Source of the DNA: CAVSRC01 sp963782045
GTDB lineage: Bacteria > Pseudomonadota > Alphaproteobacteria > Rhizobiales > Kaistiaceae
DNA: 64,000 nt
NCBI GenBank assembly: GCA_963782045.1
Contig: CAWAIR010000013.1
Coordinates: forward strand, 62,001-126,000
Direction of reading: 5' to 3'
Shown: positions 16,813-25,145 of the stretch, in pieces
Layout: every line of letters begins with the position of its first letter
Position numbering within the stretch: the first letter of the stretch is position 1
Translations under genes and position numbers: made by a program
The notes under the pieces: model-generated
Seen by the model: only the letters and a program-made list of their open reading frames with translations
The model's database searches: none
What the model was told of the DNA's origin: nothing

Positions 16813-18102
16813 TCAGCCGCCCTGCGTCCCCGTTTCCATCTCCCCGGCCGTCCGCCTCTCGTACCGGCGCAGCCACACGGCGACCACGATCGCCAGCGCC
16901 GAGACCGCCGCCAGCGACAGGTAGAGAAAGGTGAGGCCGAGGCGCGTCGCAATCTCGATGCCGGCCATCGGCCCGATGGTGCCGCCGACGTCGCCGCACC
17001 ACTGGAAGACCGCGACCGCCGGACCGTACTGGCGTTCGCCGGTGGCGTCGCCGAGCAGGGCCATCATCGGCAGCGTCACGCTGTTATAGGAGAGCCCGGT
17101 GATCGCTGCGCCGATGAGAACGATCGGCAGTGTGTTCGCCAGCGCGAGGATGGCGAACCCGGCTGCAAGCCCCACCAGCGACGGCACCAGCGGCGTCGAC
17201 CGCAGAGGAAGCGCGTCGATGATCCGGCCGACGGCGAACGCGCTCACCGCCGCCACCCCGACCATCACCGCCATGACGATGCCCGACGTGCCCTCGGCTT
17301 CCATGCCGAAGATCGACACGTGACGCTTCTCCACCACCAGCACCAGGGTGGCGAGCAAGGCGCCCTGGACCGTCAGGAATATGAGAAAGTTGAAGGTCCA
17401 CGCCGATGCCAGGGCGGGCAGGCCCGGCGACCGGAAGAGGGCAAGGAAACCATGCTCGGCCTCCGCTGCCGGCAGGTCCGCGCCCGGCGTCTTTGGCGCC
17501 GCGTGGTCTGCGTCCTTGGGATCGGCTGAGACGCCCGAGGGCAACAGGGCCGCGGCGAGAATCGCGCCGGCGAAGCTGACCAGGGCCCCGGCCAGGAAAG
17601 CGGCGTTGTCGGAGTAGAGATCGGCGAGAATGCCACCGAGGATCAATCCGCCGGGGACGGCCGTGTTCATCGCGACGCGAACCGCCGCGGTCTGCCGGCC
17701 CCGGTTGGACTTGTCAGAACCGACCAGCACCGCCGCCTGGGCCCCGACCAGCAGGAACGCCATGCCGATGCCATAGACGAAGCGTCCGCCCAGCAGCCAC
17801 GCCGCCGGGACGTCGGAACTCAGCGCCACGCTGAAGGCGAGCATGCCGACGGTCTCGACCAAGAGGGCGCCCGTCAGGCTGAGCCGCGGTCCCAGCCGGT
17901 GGTAGAGATGACCGGCCGGCAGATTGAAGATCAGCCGCGCGATCCGGTTCGACGACAGGATGAGCCCGACCATGAAGCCTGGAATGCCAAGCTCGAGGCC
18001 GAGCGCCGGCAGGATCGGGAAGACCAGGCCTCCGCCGACCCCACCGATGAAGGCGATGATCGCGACAAGCGTGCCGAGCGGGAGAAGGTTCAAGGCCGCC
18101 AC
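16813..18102 (-). CDS. MFS transporter
   Basis: A 12-helix major facilitator of about 429 residues, with GLILSSNRIARLIFNLPAGHLYHRLGPR after the second helix (motif A-like) and VYGIGMAFLLVGAQA. It looks like a drug or metabolite exporter. The start is uncertain: the GTG at 18102 overlaps the end of the 110-residue membrane protein by 13 bases, while a TTG at 18093 would give a TTGA overlap with its stop and has a GGGGTGG upstream. The frame stays open further upstream as a shadow. Last gene of the MarR-controlled operon, so probably exports the inducer or a product of the isochorismatase-like enzyme. Confidence 0.82.
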   Translation of the reverse strand: MAALNLLPLGTLVAIIAFIGGVGGGLVFPILPALGLELGIPGFMVGLILSSNRIARLIFNLPAGHLYHRLGPRLSLTGALLVETVGMLAFSVALSSDVPAAWLLGGRFVYGIGMAFLLVGAQAAVLVGSDKSNRGRQTAAVRVAMNTAVPGGLILGGILADLYSDNAAFLAGALVSFAGAILAAALLPSGVSADPKDADHAAPKTPGADLPAAEAEHGFLALFRSPGLPALASAWTFNFLIFLTVQGALLATLVLVVEKRHVSIFGMEAEGTSGIVMAVMVGVAAVSAFAVGRIIDALPLRSTPLVPSLVGLAAGFAILALANTLPIVLIGAAITGLSYNSVTLPMMALLGDATGERQYGPAVAVFQWCGDVGGTIGPMAGIEIATRLGLTFLYLSLAAVSALAIVVAVWLRRYERRTAGEMETGTQGG

Positions 18103-18422
18103 CCCGGCGGGGCGCCGCCGTTCACCCGCCCGAACTCCCATGCGCAGAAAACAGCCAGCACCAACATGCCGAGCCCGACGGCTGCCGCATCGGCCGTGCT
18201 GCGCATGTCGAGCGCCCCGACGCGACAAAGGAGCGCGTAGGCGACGACCAGATTGAAGAGGCCCCAGAGGACATTGACGATCGCCGAAGAGAGTCCTCGC
18301 CCGGGCGGTTTGGCAAAGGGACTTGGGAAGGGTCGTCCCATCACCCCGCTGACGAAATGCGGAATGGCGTTGGCGAGAAAGGCGCCGCCGAAGAACCAGG
18401 AGACGAAGGGAAGCCACGCCAT
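18090..18422 (-). CDS. Small conserved membrane protein
   Basis: A 110-residue protein with three hydrophobic stretches: WLPFVSWFFGGAFLANAIPHF at the N terminus, AIVNVLWGLFNLVVAYALL in the middle and AVGLGMLVLAVFCAWEF near the C terminus. The HFVSGVMGRPFPSPF segment is conserved-looking and may face the cytoplasm. I do not recognise a named family. It is 3 bases downstream of the isochorismatase-like gene and overlaps the MFS start, so it acts in the same operon, perhaps as an accessory to the transporter. Confidence 0.7.
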   Translation of the reverse strand: MAWLPFVSWFFGGAFLANAIPHFVSGVMGRPFPSPFAKPPGRGLSSAIVNVLWGLFNLVVAYALLCRVGALDMRSTADAAAVGLGMLVLAVFCAWEFGRVNGGAPPGWRP

Positions 18423-18425
18423 GGG

Positions 18426-18992
18426 TCAGCCTCTGGTCTTGTCCAGCATGTCGAGGATCTCGGCGGTCGTGCCGGTCTCGCCCAGCCGCGGAAACACCTT
18501 GGCGATGCTGTATTCGTGCGCCTCCACCCGCATGTCGGTCATCGCGTCGGTGGCCAGCGTGACGTTGAAGCCGGCCTCATAGGCCTGGCGGGCGGTGGCC
18601 TCGACCCCAGTGCCCGTCGCCACGCCGGTGACGATGACCTGGGTGACGCCGAGCGCCTTGAGCCGCTGTTCGAGGTCGGTGTTGGCGAAGGCGCCCCAGC
18701 TCCGCTTGGTGACGGCGATGTCGCCCGGCTGCCGACCGAGTTCGGGCACGATCTCGGCGAAGTCGGGCGGAAACGCTCCCCGTCTTGGCGAGGGTTGCTC
18801 GGTACGGCCGGGCGCCATGCCGGTGACGTTGACGATGACGACCGGCAGACCGTGGCGACGGCAGGCCTCGGCCAGTTGGCGAGACCGCGCGACGACGCCG
18901 GCGATCGGGTGGGTCGCCGGCATTGCCGCAACCCCCTTCTGGAGATCGACGATGATGAGGGCGGTCTTCGCATCGAGAGTCGTCAATGCCAT
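18426..18992 (-). CDS. Isochorismatase family hydrolase
   Basis: A 188-residue cysteine-hydrolase-superfamily protein. The catalytic Asp is Asp16 (ALIIVDLQKG) and the Lys is in VTKRSWGAF. Where nicotinamidases have a Cys, this protein has Gly in VATGTGVEATARQAY, as isochorismatases EntB and PhzD do, so a nicotinamidase role is unlikely and a vinyl-ether hydrolase or a non-canonical role is possible. The start MALTTLD at 18992 is chosen over upstream in-frame codons on similarity. Lies 89 bases after marR on the same strand, with the small membrane protein 3 bases further on. Confidence 0.85.
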   Translation of the reverse strand: MALTTLDAKTALIIVDLQKGVAAMPATHPIAGVVARSRQLAEACRRHGLPVVIVNVTGMAPGRTEQPSPRRGAFPPDFAEIVPELGRQPGDIAVTKRSWGAFANTDLEQRLKALGVTQVIVTGVATGTGVEATARQAYEAGFNVTLATDAMTDMRVEAHEYSIAKVFPRLGETGTTAEILDMLDKTRG

Positions 18993-19081
18993 GGTGGCGG
19001 CCTTTCTTAAGACATGAGGCAGATGGCCCGGCAGCATGCCGGGAGAATTGTCGGGTGCGTTGGTTGCCGGCCACGAGCCGG

Positions 19082-19534
19082 TCAGGGGTCGACGAGGCGC
19101 TTGAGGAGTTCGATGGCCCGCTCGAGCTCGCGCTGTTCGTCGGCGCCAAGCCGCGTCGCGATCGTCCGGCTCAGCCAGTCGTGGCGCGCGGCGCGCCCTT
19201 CTGCGACCCACCGGCGGCAGGCCTCCGTCAGCGAGATGATCGTCTGCCGTCCGTCGCCGGGGTCGGACTCGCCGCTCACCAGTCCCGCCGCTTCCAGCGC
19301 GGCGATCGTGGCGCCCATCGACTGGGAGCGCACGCCTTCCGACCGCGACAGGGCGGATATGGTGGCCGGCCCCTCCTTCTCCAGTCGCAGGAGAACCGCC
19401 GCCTGGCTCGGCGTCAGGTCGCCGGTATCTGCCTGCTCCCGCACGCGGCGCCTCAACTGGGCGACCAGCGCCCTCAGCTCGGTCGCCATGGCGCCGATGC
19501 GCGCGCGCGGCAGCGCGCCTGTCGTCCTGTCCAT
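19082..19534 (-). CDS. MarR family transcriptional regulator
   Basis: A 150-residue winged-helix repressor: LTPSQAAVLLRLEKEGPATISAL near residue 38, recognition region VRSQSMGATIAALEAAGLV and the wing ESDPGDGRQTIISLT. First gene of the minus-strand group marR - isochorismatase - membrane protein - MFS, a typical arrangement for a MarR-regulated efflux or catabolic operon. The upstream region holds a strong -35 hexamer between two operator arms (see 19540-19582). The ligand is unknown. Confidence 0.87.
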   Translation of the reverse strand: MDRTTGALPRARIGAMATELRALVAQLRRRVREQADTGDLTPSQAAVLLRLEKEGPATISALSRSEGVRSQSMGATIAALEAAGLVSGESDPGDGRQTIISLTEACRRWVAEGRAARHDWLSRTIATRLGADEQRELERAIELLKRLVDP

Positions 19535-19539
19535 GGCTG

Positions 19540-19582
19540 CAATATGGGATACGAAGTTAGGCTGTCAAGTTTTCCTTCGTAT
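19540..19582 (-). promoter_or_regulatory. MarR promoter with flanking operator arms
   Basis: On the minus strand TTGACA (complement of 19563-19568) is followed after 16-17 bases by CATATT/ATATTG, a fair -10. The arms ATACGAAG (19549-19556) and CTTCGTAT (19575-19582) form a perfect inverted repeat around the -35, with an 18-base spacer. A transcript from this promoter would begin within a base or so of the marR ATG at 19534. Confidence 0.6.
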
Positions 19583-19623
19583 ACCGGCCGACTGGTCCAG
19601 TGCGGCATGAAGGCCGGGCGCGC

Positions 19624-19704
19624 CGCCCTTCGCCGGTCTCGACGCCGGATCGCTCCGCCGGTCGAGAAACGGAATTGATCCCATCTGGCTATGAAAGGCT
19701 CTAG
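19624..19704 (+). repeat. Dispersed intergenic repeat, copy B
   Basis: Seventy-eight bases (19624-19701) match the reverse complement of 7531-7608 with two visible differences; the tail 19681-19704 is identical to 7779-7802. It lies in the gap between marR and the SDR gene. An ATG inside it (19691) is in frame with the downstream SDR but belongs to the repeat. Confidence 0.85.
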
Positions 19705-19738
19705 TCATCGCCGCGCGTGCCCTATATGTGCCGGCACC

Positions 19739-20518
19739 ATGCAGATCGATCTCAAGGACAGGCGCGTTCTGGTAACCGGGGCCAATTCCGGTCTGGGCGA
19801 GGCCATGGCGCGGGGCTTTGCCGCCGCCGGCGCCAGGGTGGCGGTGAACTACGTGGCCCACCCCGAGGAGGCCGAGGCGCTCGTCGCCGACCTCAAGCAC
19901 GAGGGCGAGGCCATCGGCATCGAGGCCGACGTCAGCGACCCGGCCGCCGTCGAGGCGATGTTCGCGGCGATGGACAAGGCCTGGGGCGGCATCGACGTGC
20001 TCGTCAACAACGCCGGCATCGACGGGCCGCGGGCGCTCGCCTGGGAAGCCGACGTCGCCAACTGGAAGCGCGTGCTCGACATCAATCTCACCGGCGCCTT
20101 CATGTGCGCTCGCCAGGCGCTGAAGCGCATGGTGCCGCAGAAATCAGGCGTCATCCTCAACACCTCGAGCGTCCACCAGATCATCGCCTGGAGTGGCTAC
20201 AGCGCCTATGCGGCGTCGAAATCGGGCCTGATCATGATGGCCAACACGCTCGCCCAGGAGGCGGCGCCGCATGGCGTGCGCGTGCTGTGCATCGCGCCGG
20301 GCGCCATTGCCACGCGCATCAACGCCGAGGTCTGGCAGGACCCGAAGGGGCTGAAGGACCTGCTCACCAAGATCCCCATGAACCGCATCGGCAAGCCCGA
20401 GGACATCGCCAACATGGCGGTGGTGCTGGCCTCTGACGTTGCAAGCTACATGACGGCGACCACCGTCTATGTCGACGGCGGCATGACCGATTACCCCGGC
20501 TTCGCCCACGGCGGCTGA
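19739..20518 (+). CDS. SDR family oxidoreductase (glucose 1-dehydrogenase-like)
   Basis: A 259-residue classical short-chain dehydrogenase. Cofactor motif TGANSGLG begins at residue 12, NNAGID follows near residue 87, and the catalytic Ser-Tyr-Lys are in NTSSVHQ and YSAYAASKSG. The C-terminal YVDGGMTDYPGF ending fits the glucose 1-dehydrogenase-like group. The start at 19739 (MQIDLKDRR) is used because the earlier in-frame ATG at 19691 is within a dispersed repeat. The stop is 16 bases from the convergent fusion gene. Confidence 0.87.
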   Translation: MQIDLKDRRVLVTGANSGLGEAMARGFAAAGARVAVNYVAHPEEAEALVADLKHEGEAIGIEADVSDPAAVEAMFAAMDKAWGGIDVLVNNAGIDGPRALAWEADVANWKRVLDINLTGAFMCARQALKRMVPQKSGVILNTSSVHQIIAWSGYSAYAASKSGLIMMANTLAQEAAPHGVRVLCIAPGAIATRINAEVWQDPKGLKDLLTKIPMNRIGKPEDIANMAVVLASDVASYMTATTVYVDGGMTDYPGFAHGG

Positions 20519-20534
20519 GGCGACGGCCCGACCT

Positions 20535-22558
20535 CTACTCTCCGTTCTCCAGCCAGCGCACCTCGTCCGGCGTCAGGTCGAGGTCGAGGGCACGCAGCGA
20601 ATCGTCGAGCTCCACCATGGCCAGCGGACCGATCAGCGGCACCACCGGCAAATCCAGCGCCAGCATATAGGCGAGCGCCACCTGATTGGCGTTCATGCCG
20701 TGCCGCGCACCGAGTTCGGCCGCGCGCTCCCGCCGGGCGAAGTTGCGCCTCGCTGTACCAGCAGCGCACCATCTCCGGGTCGCCGGTCTTGCCGCGCCCG
20801 GCACGATCGGTGAAGAAGCCTTGCGCCTGGCTCGACCAGGCGAAGTTGGGCAAGGCGCGCGCCTTGAGCCATGCCCGCCAGGCCTCATCCGAGGCCGCGC
20901 AGCATCCGGCCCACGGGGCCTCGATCATCTCGGCCAGCGAGAAGTTGTTGGAGAGCGCCGCCGGCGGCGGTCCTGCCGGCGCGCCTGGCGTAGGCGGCCG
21001 CCTCGTCCATGCGCTCGCGTGTCCAGTTGGACCCGCCACAGGCGCGGATGCGGCCAGCGCGGATCTCCGCATCCATCGCGTCGACGAACTCGCCGACGGG
21101 GATGTCGCGGGTTGTCGCGGTGCATGAAATAGAGGTCGACGATGGTCGGTGTTCAGCCGATCGAGCGACTGGGTGAGTTGGCGGCCGATGACGTCCGGGT
21201 AGGTCAGCGGCGAATGCGCGCCCTTGCCGATGAGCGACACCTGCTCGCGCACGCCGCGCGCCTGTCAGCCATTGGCCGAGCAGCGCCTCCGCACGGCCGA
21301 GGCCATAGATCCAGGCGGTGTCGAAGAGGTTGCCGCCGCGCTCGTAGAAGGCGTCGAGCAGGATGGCGGCCTGGGTAAAGGTCTGCAGATTGCCGGTGCC
21401 GAGGGCGACGACCGAGATGTCCTTGGCCAGCGCCGGCAGCCGGCGGCGCCGCATGGGGCTTGTCGGCGCGGCCAGCGGCCGGCCATCGATCGTGTTGGCG
21501 CGGCGTTCGGGGCTCTCGAAACCATATTGCAGGCCGATGTCGGCCCGCCACGTGTCGAGCACGCGCATGTTGCCGAGCGTATCGGCCCAGGTCATGCCCG
21601 GCGGCTCGAACTGCTGGCGGCCGGCGCGGATCGCCTCGGCGGCGGCATCGGTCTCGAAGGTATAGAGCCAGCCCGGCTCCTCGATGGTCGACGGTCTCGT
21701 CGGTGGCCGTCAGGCCGGATGGATGACGATCTCTGCCGCGCCGCCCTCACGGCCGGCGGCAGAACCAGTGGCGAGCGCACCTCCAGCCGGCCGGTCGATC
21801 CGAAGACGCGGAGCACTGGTTGTCCTGGGCGACCATGACGCTGCCGGAGACTTCGGCGACTGATCCCGTTGGGGAAGCGCAGCACCGCCGAGGCCCACGC
21901 GTCGACCCCGGTGGCGCCGAGACGGCCGACGCCCGACACCTTGTCCGGATCGAGGAAGGGCATGCCCGCCGCGGCGCCCGCGACGGCTCGCGCCATCGCC
22001 ACCGGATAGCAGGCGATGTCGAGGATGCGCGCCGCCGGCCGTATCGTCGGCGAGCAGCCGGTGACCGGGGTCGAGATTGGCCATGCGAAGCCGAAGATCC
22101 GACTTGATCGATCGTGATCTCGCCGATCGTCCCCGATCCGATCAGCTCGATCAGGCGGGCGGTATGGGGGTGCAGCAGATACATGAAGGCTTCGCCGAGA
22201 AGACTCCGGCCGTGCGAGCGGCGTGGATGACCGCCTCGGCCTCGTAGGCGGATACCGCCATCGGTTTCTCGACCAGGACGTGCTTGCCGGCCTCAGCGGC
22301 CTTGATCGACCACTCGGCATGGAAGGGATGCGGGGTGGCGATGTAGACCGCCTCGACCTCGGGATCGTCGATCAGCGCCTGATAGCCGGCGAGGATGCGG
22401 GCTCCCGGGAAGCCCTCGGCGAGGCCGGCCTTGCCCGGGTTGCGGGTGCCGATGGCGACGAGCCGGCCGCTCGAGGTCCTCGCCAGGTTCTCGGCGAAGC
22501 GCCGGGCGATCGTGCCGGGGCCGATGATGCCCCAGCGGGTGACGGACGGATCGGTCAT
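20535..22558 (-). CDS. Gfo/Idh/MocA oxidoreductase - aldo/keto reductase fusion (many frameshifts)
   Basis: One gene of about 674 codons, broken here by roughly 8-10 single-base indels. Read across frames, the N-terminal half is a Gfo/Idh/MocA dehydrogenase: WGIIGPGTIARRFAENL (nucleotide binding), then AVYIATPHPFHAEW and the signature EKPMAVSAYEAE, and later DIACYPVAMAR. A linker with DTWRADIGLQYGFESPER leads into an aldo/keto reductase: VALGTGNLQTF, NLFDTAWIYG (catalytic Asp and Tyr), SLDRLNTDH, GSNWTRERMDEA, and the C-terminal NQVALAYMLAL, PLIGP and LDLTPDEVRWLENGE. One clear break is a missing C near 22200 (TTC-CTC-GGC expected). Both halves use NAD(P) and could act in sequence on a sugar or inositol. 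Substrate unknown. Confidence 0.7.
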
Positions 22559-22963
22559 GATTCCCGTTGGATCAGGAGCGTGGAAAAGCCGAAGTTAGCC
22601 GCAGGCCCTGGCGACCACCAGCCTTGGCCACCGATTCCGCGTTGCCGGCATGCGCCTCAGGGGGGACGAAATGGCTTGCCTGTGCCGACCGCTTTGATTA
22701 CCCACTGGGCCCGCAGCCGACGAACCCGTGCCGGCGACCGATCGTGTCAGCCAAATGACAGGCGTCCTGGTCATGAATTGGACCGATGCAGGGGGTGAAA
22801 TCGTTCGGTATTCCCATATCTACGGGGCACAGGAACCGCGTCCATATGTAACCCCCGGTTTCCGGCGATATCGCTGGTCTACGCCAGCGGTAGCATTTAC
22901 CGTAACGAGGGTGTCATAATTGGTTGATTCCGGCGTCACACTTGATTGGCACTGTCCGCCGCA
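22559..22963. other. 405-base intergenic region before the glycosyltransferase
   Basis: I see no convincing gene. The stretch 22780-22940 is noticeably richer in A/T than its surroundings, which suits a promoter region for the plus-strand operon that begins at 22964. A small stem-loop CGCTGG-TCTACG-CCAGCG lies at 22872-22889. Short frames through the region show no similarity to known proteins. Confidence 0.5.
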
Positions 22964-24204
22964 ATGATTCTCCAGATGTTGATTTTCGCCGCCGTGGGAG
23001 TTGCCGCTCTGGTGCATTTCGGTGGCATCGCATTGCTGTTCGCGCGCACCCGTGCCTCGGCCAAGCGGGCCTCGCATGGGCGCCCGCCGGTCACCGTCCT
23101 GCGGCCGGCCTGCGGCATCGAGAACCACGTCGAGGAGACGCTGGCTTCGGCCTTCGCGCTCGACTACCGGGATTACGAGATCGTGTTCTGCGTCGCCGAT
23201 CAGCGCGATCCGGTGATCCCGCTGATCCGCCGCCTGATGGATGCACATCCCGAGACGCCAACCCGGCTGCTCGTCGGCGACGACCGCATCAGCATCAATC
23301 CGAAGCTCAACAACCTGGTCAAGGGCTGGCACGCCGCTGCGCACGAGTGGATCGTGATGACCAATTCGAACGTGCTGATGCCGCCGGATTATCTCGATCG
23401 CATCCTCGAGCGGTGGAAGCCGGACACCGGGCTCGTCTGCTCGCCGCCGGTCGGCTCGCGGCCGGACGGGCGTGGGCGCCGATCTCGAATGCGCCTTCCT
23501 CAACACCTATCAGGCCCGCTGGCAGCTCATCGCCGATGCGCTCGGCACCGCCTTCGCCCAGGGCAAGACGATGTTCTGGCGGCGCGACTATCTCGACGAG
23601 GGCGGCAGCATCGAGGCGCTGGCCTCCGAGCCGGCCGAGGACGCCGCCTCGACCAAGCTGATCCGCGCCGCCGGCCGCAAGGTGCGTCTGGTCGTCCGTC
23701 CCTTCCCGCAGCCGCTCGGCACCCGCGCCGTCGCCGACGTATGGCGCCGCCAGGTGCGCTGGGCGCGCCTGCGCCGCTCGTCCTTCCCGCTGGTCTATGC
23801 GCCCGAGGCGGTCTCCGGCGGCTTCTTTCCGATCCTTGGCGCCGCGGTTCTGGTCGCCATGGGGGCGCTGCCGATCGGCTGGTTCATTGGCCTGGTGGTT
23901 GCATGGTACGCGGCCGAGCTGGCTCTGGCCCAGCGCTATGACTGGCCGGTGTCGCCACGCATCCTGGGGCTGATCGTCGTGCGCGACCTGCTGCTGTTTC
24001 CGCTGTGGATCGTGGGGTGGACCGGGAAACACGTTCGTGTGGCGCGGCAACGCCATGGACATCAAGACCGAGGAGACGCCCGTGCGACGGCTTGTCGAGC
24101 GGTGGACGACCTCTCGCATGGTACGTTCGGCCGTGGCGCTTGCCACCGGCAGGCGCACCATGGCCAACATGGAGCGGGGCAATGGCGCGCCGCCGGGCGG
24201 ATGA
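22964..24204 (+). CDS. Membrane-anchored glycosyltransferase, HpnI/ceramide glucosyltransferase-like (two frameshifts)
   Basis: A GT2/GT21-type transferase of about 412 residues after correction. An N-terminal membrane helix (MILQMLIFAAVGVAALVHF) is followed by PPVTVLRPACGIE, FALDYRDYEIVFCVAD, LNNLVKGWHAA, and the acceptor-site motif RRQVRWARLRR ((Q/R)xxRW). C-terminal helices surround GFFPILGAA. An extra G near 23467 and an extra A near 24027 break the frame; the corrected end has FVWRGNAMDIKTEE. The position of the second acidic motif reads MTNSNVL rather than DxD. HpnI makes glucosaminyl hopanoids and relatives make glucosyl ceramide or diacylglycerol; the acceptor here is unknown. The LpxH-like gene follows after 13 bases. 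Confidence 0.75.
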
Positions 24205-24217
24205 TGGAGAAACCTGA

Positions 24218-25054
24218 ATGACTGTGATCGCGGCGCCACAGCGGTTTCGCACGCTGTTCCTGTCGGACTTCCATCTCGGCACTCGCGGGTGCCAGGTCCG
24301 TCCGTTGCTCAATTTCCTGCAGAACCACGATGCCGAGACCATCTACCTGGTCGGCGACATCATCGACGGCTGGCGGCTGCAGGCCCGCTGGTACTGGCCG
24401 GACTCGCACAACGACGTGCTGCGCTGCCTGATGAACAAGGCCCGCCGCGGCACCCGCCTGGTCTATGTCCCCGGCAACCACGACGAGTTCGCCCGCGCCT
24501 ATTGCGGCGGCGAATCCTCCGGCGACCTCGAATTCGCCAATGAGACCATCCACGAGGCGGCCGACGGCAAGAGCTACCTCATCCTGCACGGCGACGTCTT
24601 CGATCCGGTGCAGAGCAAGGCGCGTTGGCTGGCCTTCCTCGGCGACAACGCCTATGTCGCCGCGCTCGGCATCAACATCGCCCTCAATCGCATCGGCCGC
24701 GCCCTCGGCCTGCCCTACTGGTCGTTCTCCAACTGGGCCAAGATGCGGGTGAAGAGCGCCGTCAATTTCATCGGCCACTACGAGCAGGCCGTGGCCAATG
24801 CCGCCCGCGAGCACGACGTCGACGGCGTCGTTTGCGGCCACATCCACCGCGCCGCCCTGCACGAGGATTTCGGCATCGTCTACGTCAACTGCGGCGACTG
24901 GGTGGAGAGCTGCACGGCGATCGCCGAGCATTCCGACGGCCACTTCGAGCTGTTGAGCTTCGTCGATGCCAGCGAGCCGGCCGCGCTCGAGCCGTTCTTC
25001 GAGGGCGACGCCGACGATCTCGGCGAGGACGAGGGCGAGAGCGCCATCGCCTGA
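24218..25054 (+). CDS. UDP-2,3-diacylglucosamine diphosphatase-like metallophosphoesterase
   Basis: A 278-residue calcineurin-like phosphoesterase. All five metal motifs are present: SDFHLG (Asp17, His19), VGDIIDGW, PGNHDEF, LHGDVFD and CGHIHRA. The layout matches the LpxH-like family that hydrolyses UDP-2,3-diacylglucosamine in lipid A synthesis, but Alphaproteobacteria usually use LpxI for that step and this group is found next to HpnI-type glycosyltransferases, so another lipid-linked pyrophosphate may be the substrate. The acidic tail (EGDADDLGEDEGE) is a local feature. Likely co-transcribed with the glycosyltransferase. Confidence 0.82.
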   Translation: MTVIAAPQRFRTLFLSDFHLGTRGCQVRPLLNFLQNHDAETIYLVGDIIDGWRLQARWYWPDSHNDVLRCLMNKARRGTRLVYVPGNHDEFARAYCGGESSGDLEFANETIHEAADGKSYLILHGDVFDPVQSKARWLAFLGDNAYVAALGINIALNRIGRALGLPYWSFSNWAKMRVKSAVNFIGHYEQAVANAAREHDVDGVVCGHIHRAALHEDFGIVYVNCGDWVESCTAIAEHSDGHFELLSFVDASEPAALEPFFEGDADDLGEDEGESAIA

Positions 25055-25145
25055 TTTCCCCCAGGCGTGACTGACTGAGGGTTGGCGTTTTTCTTGCAAC
25101 ACGGTCTAGGATAGCCCCCGCCGGGATGTCCTTGACCGGGTTCGC

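Noticed and set aside
22728..22919. A 63-residue plus-strand frame in the gap before the glycosyltransferase
   Set aside because: No similarity, no ribosome-binding site, and it ends in a region that looks like a promoter.
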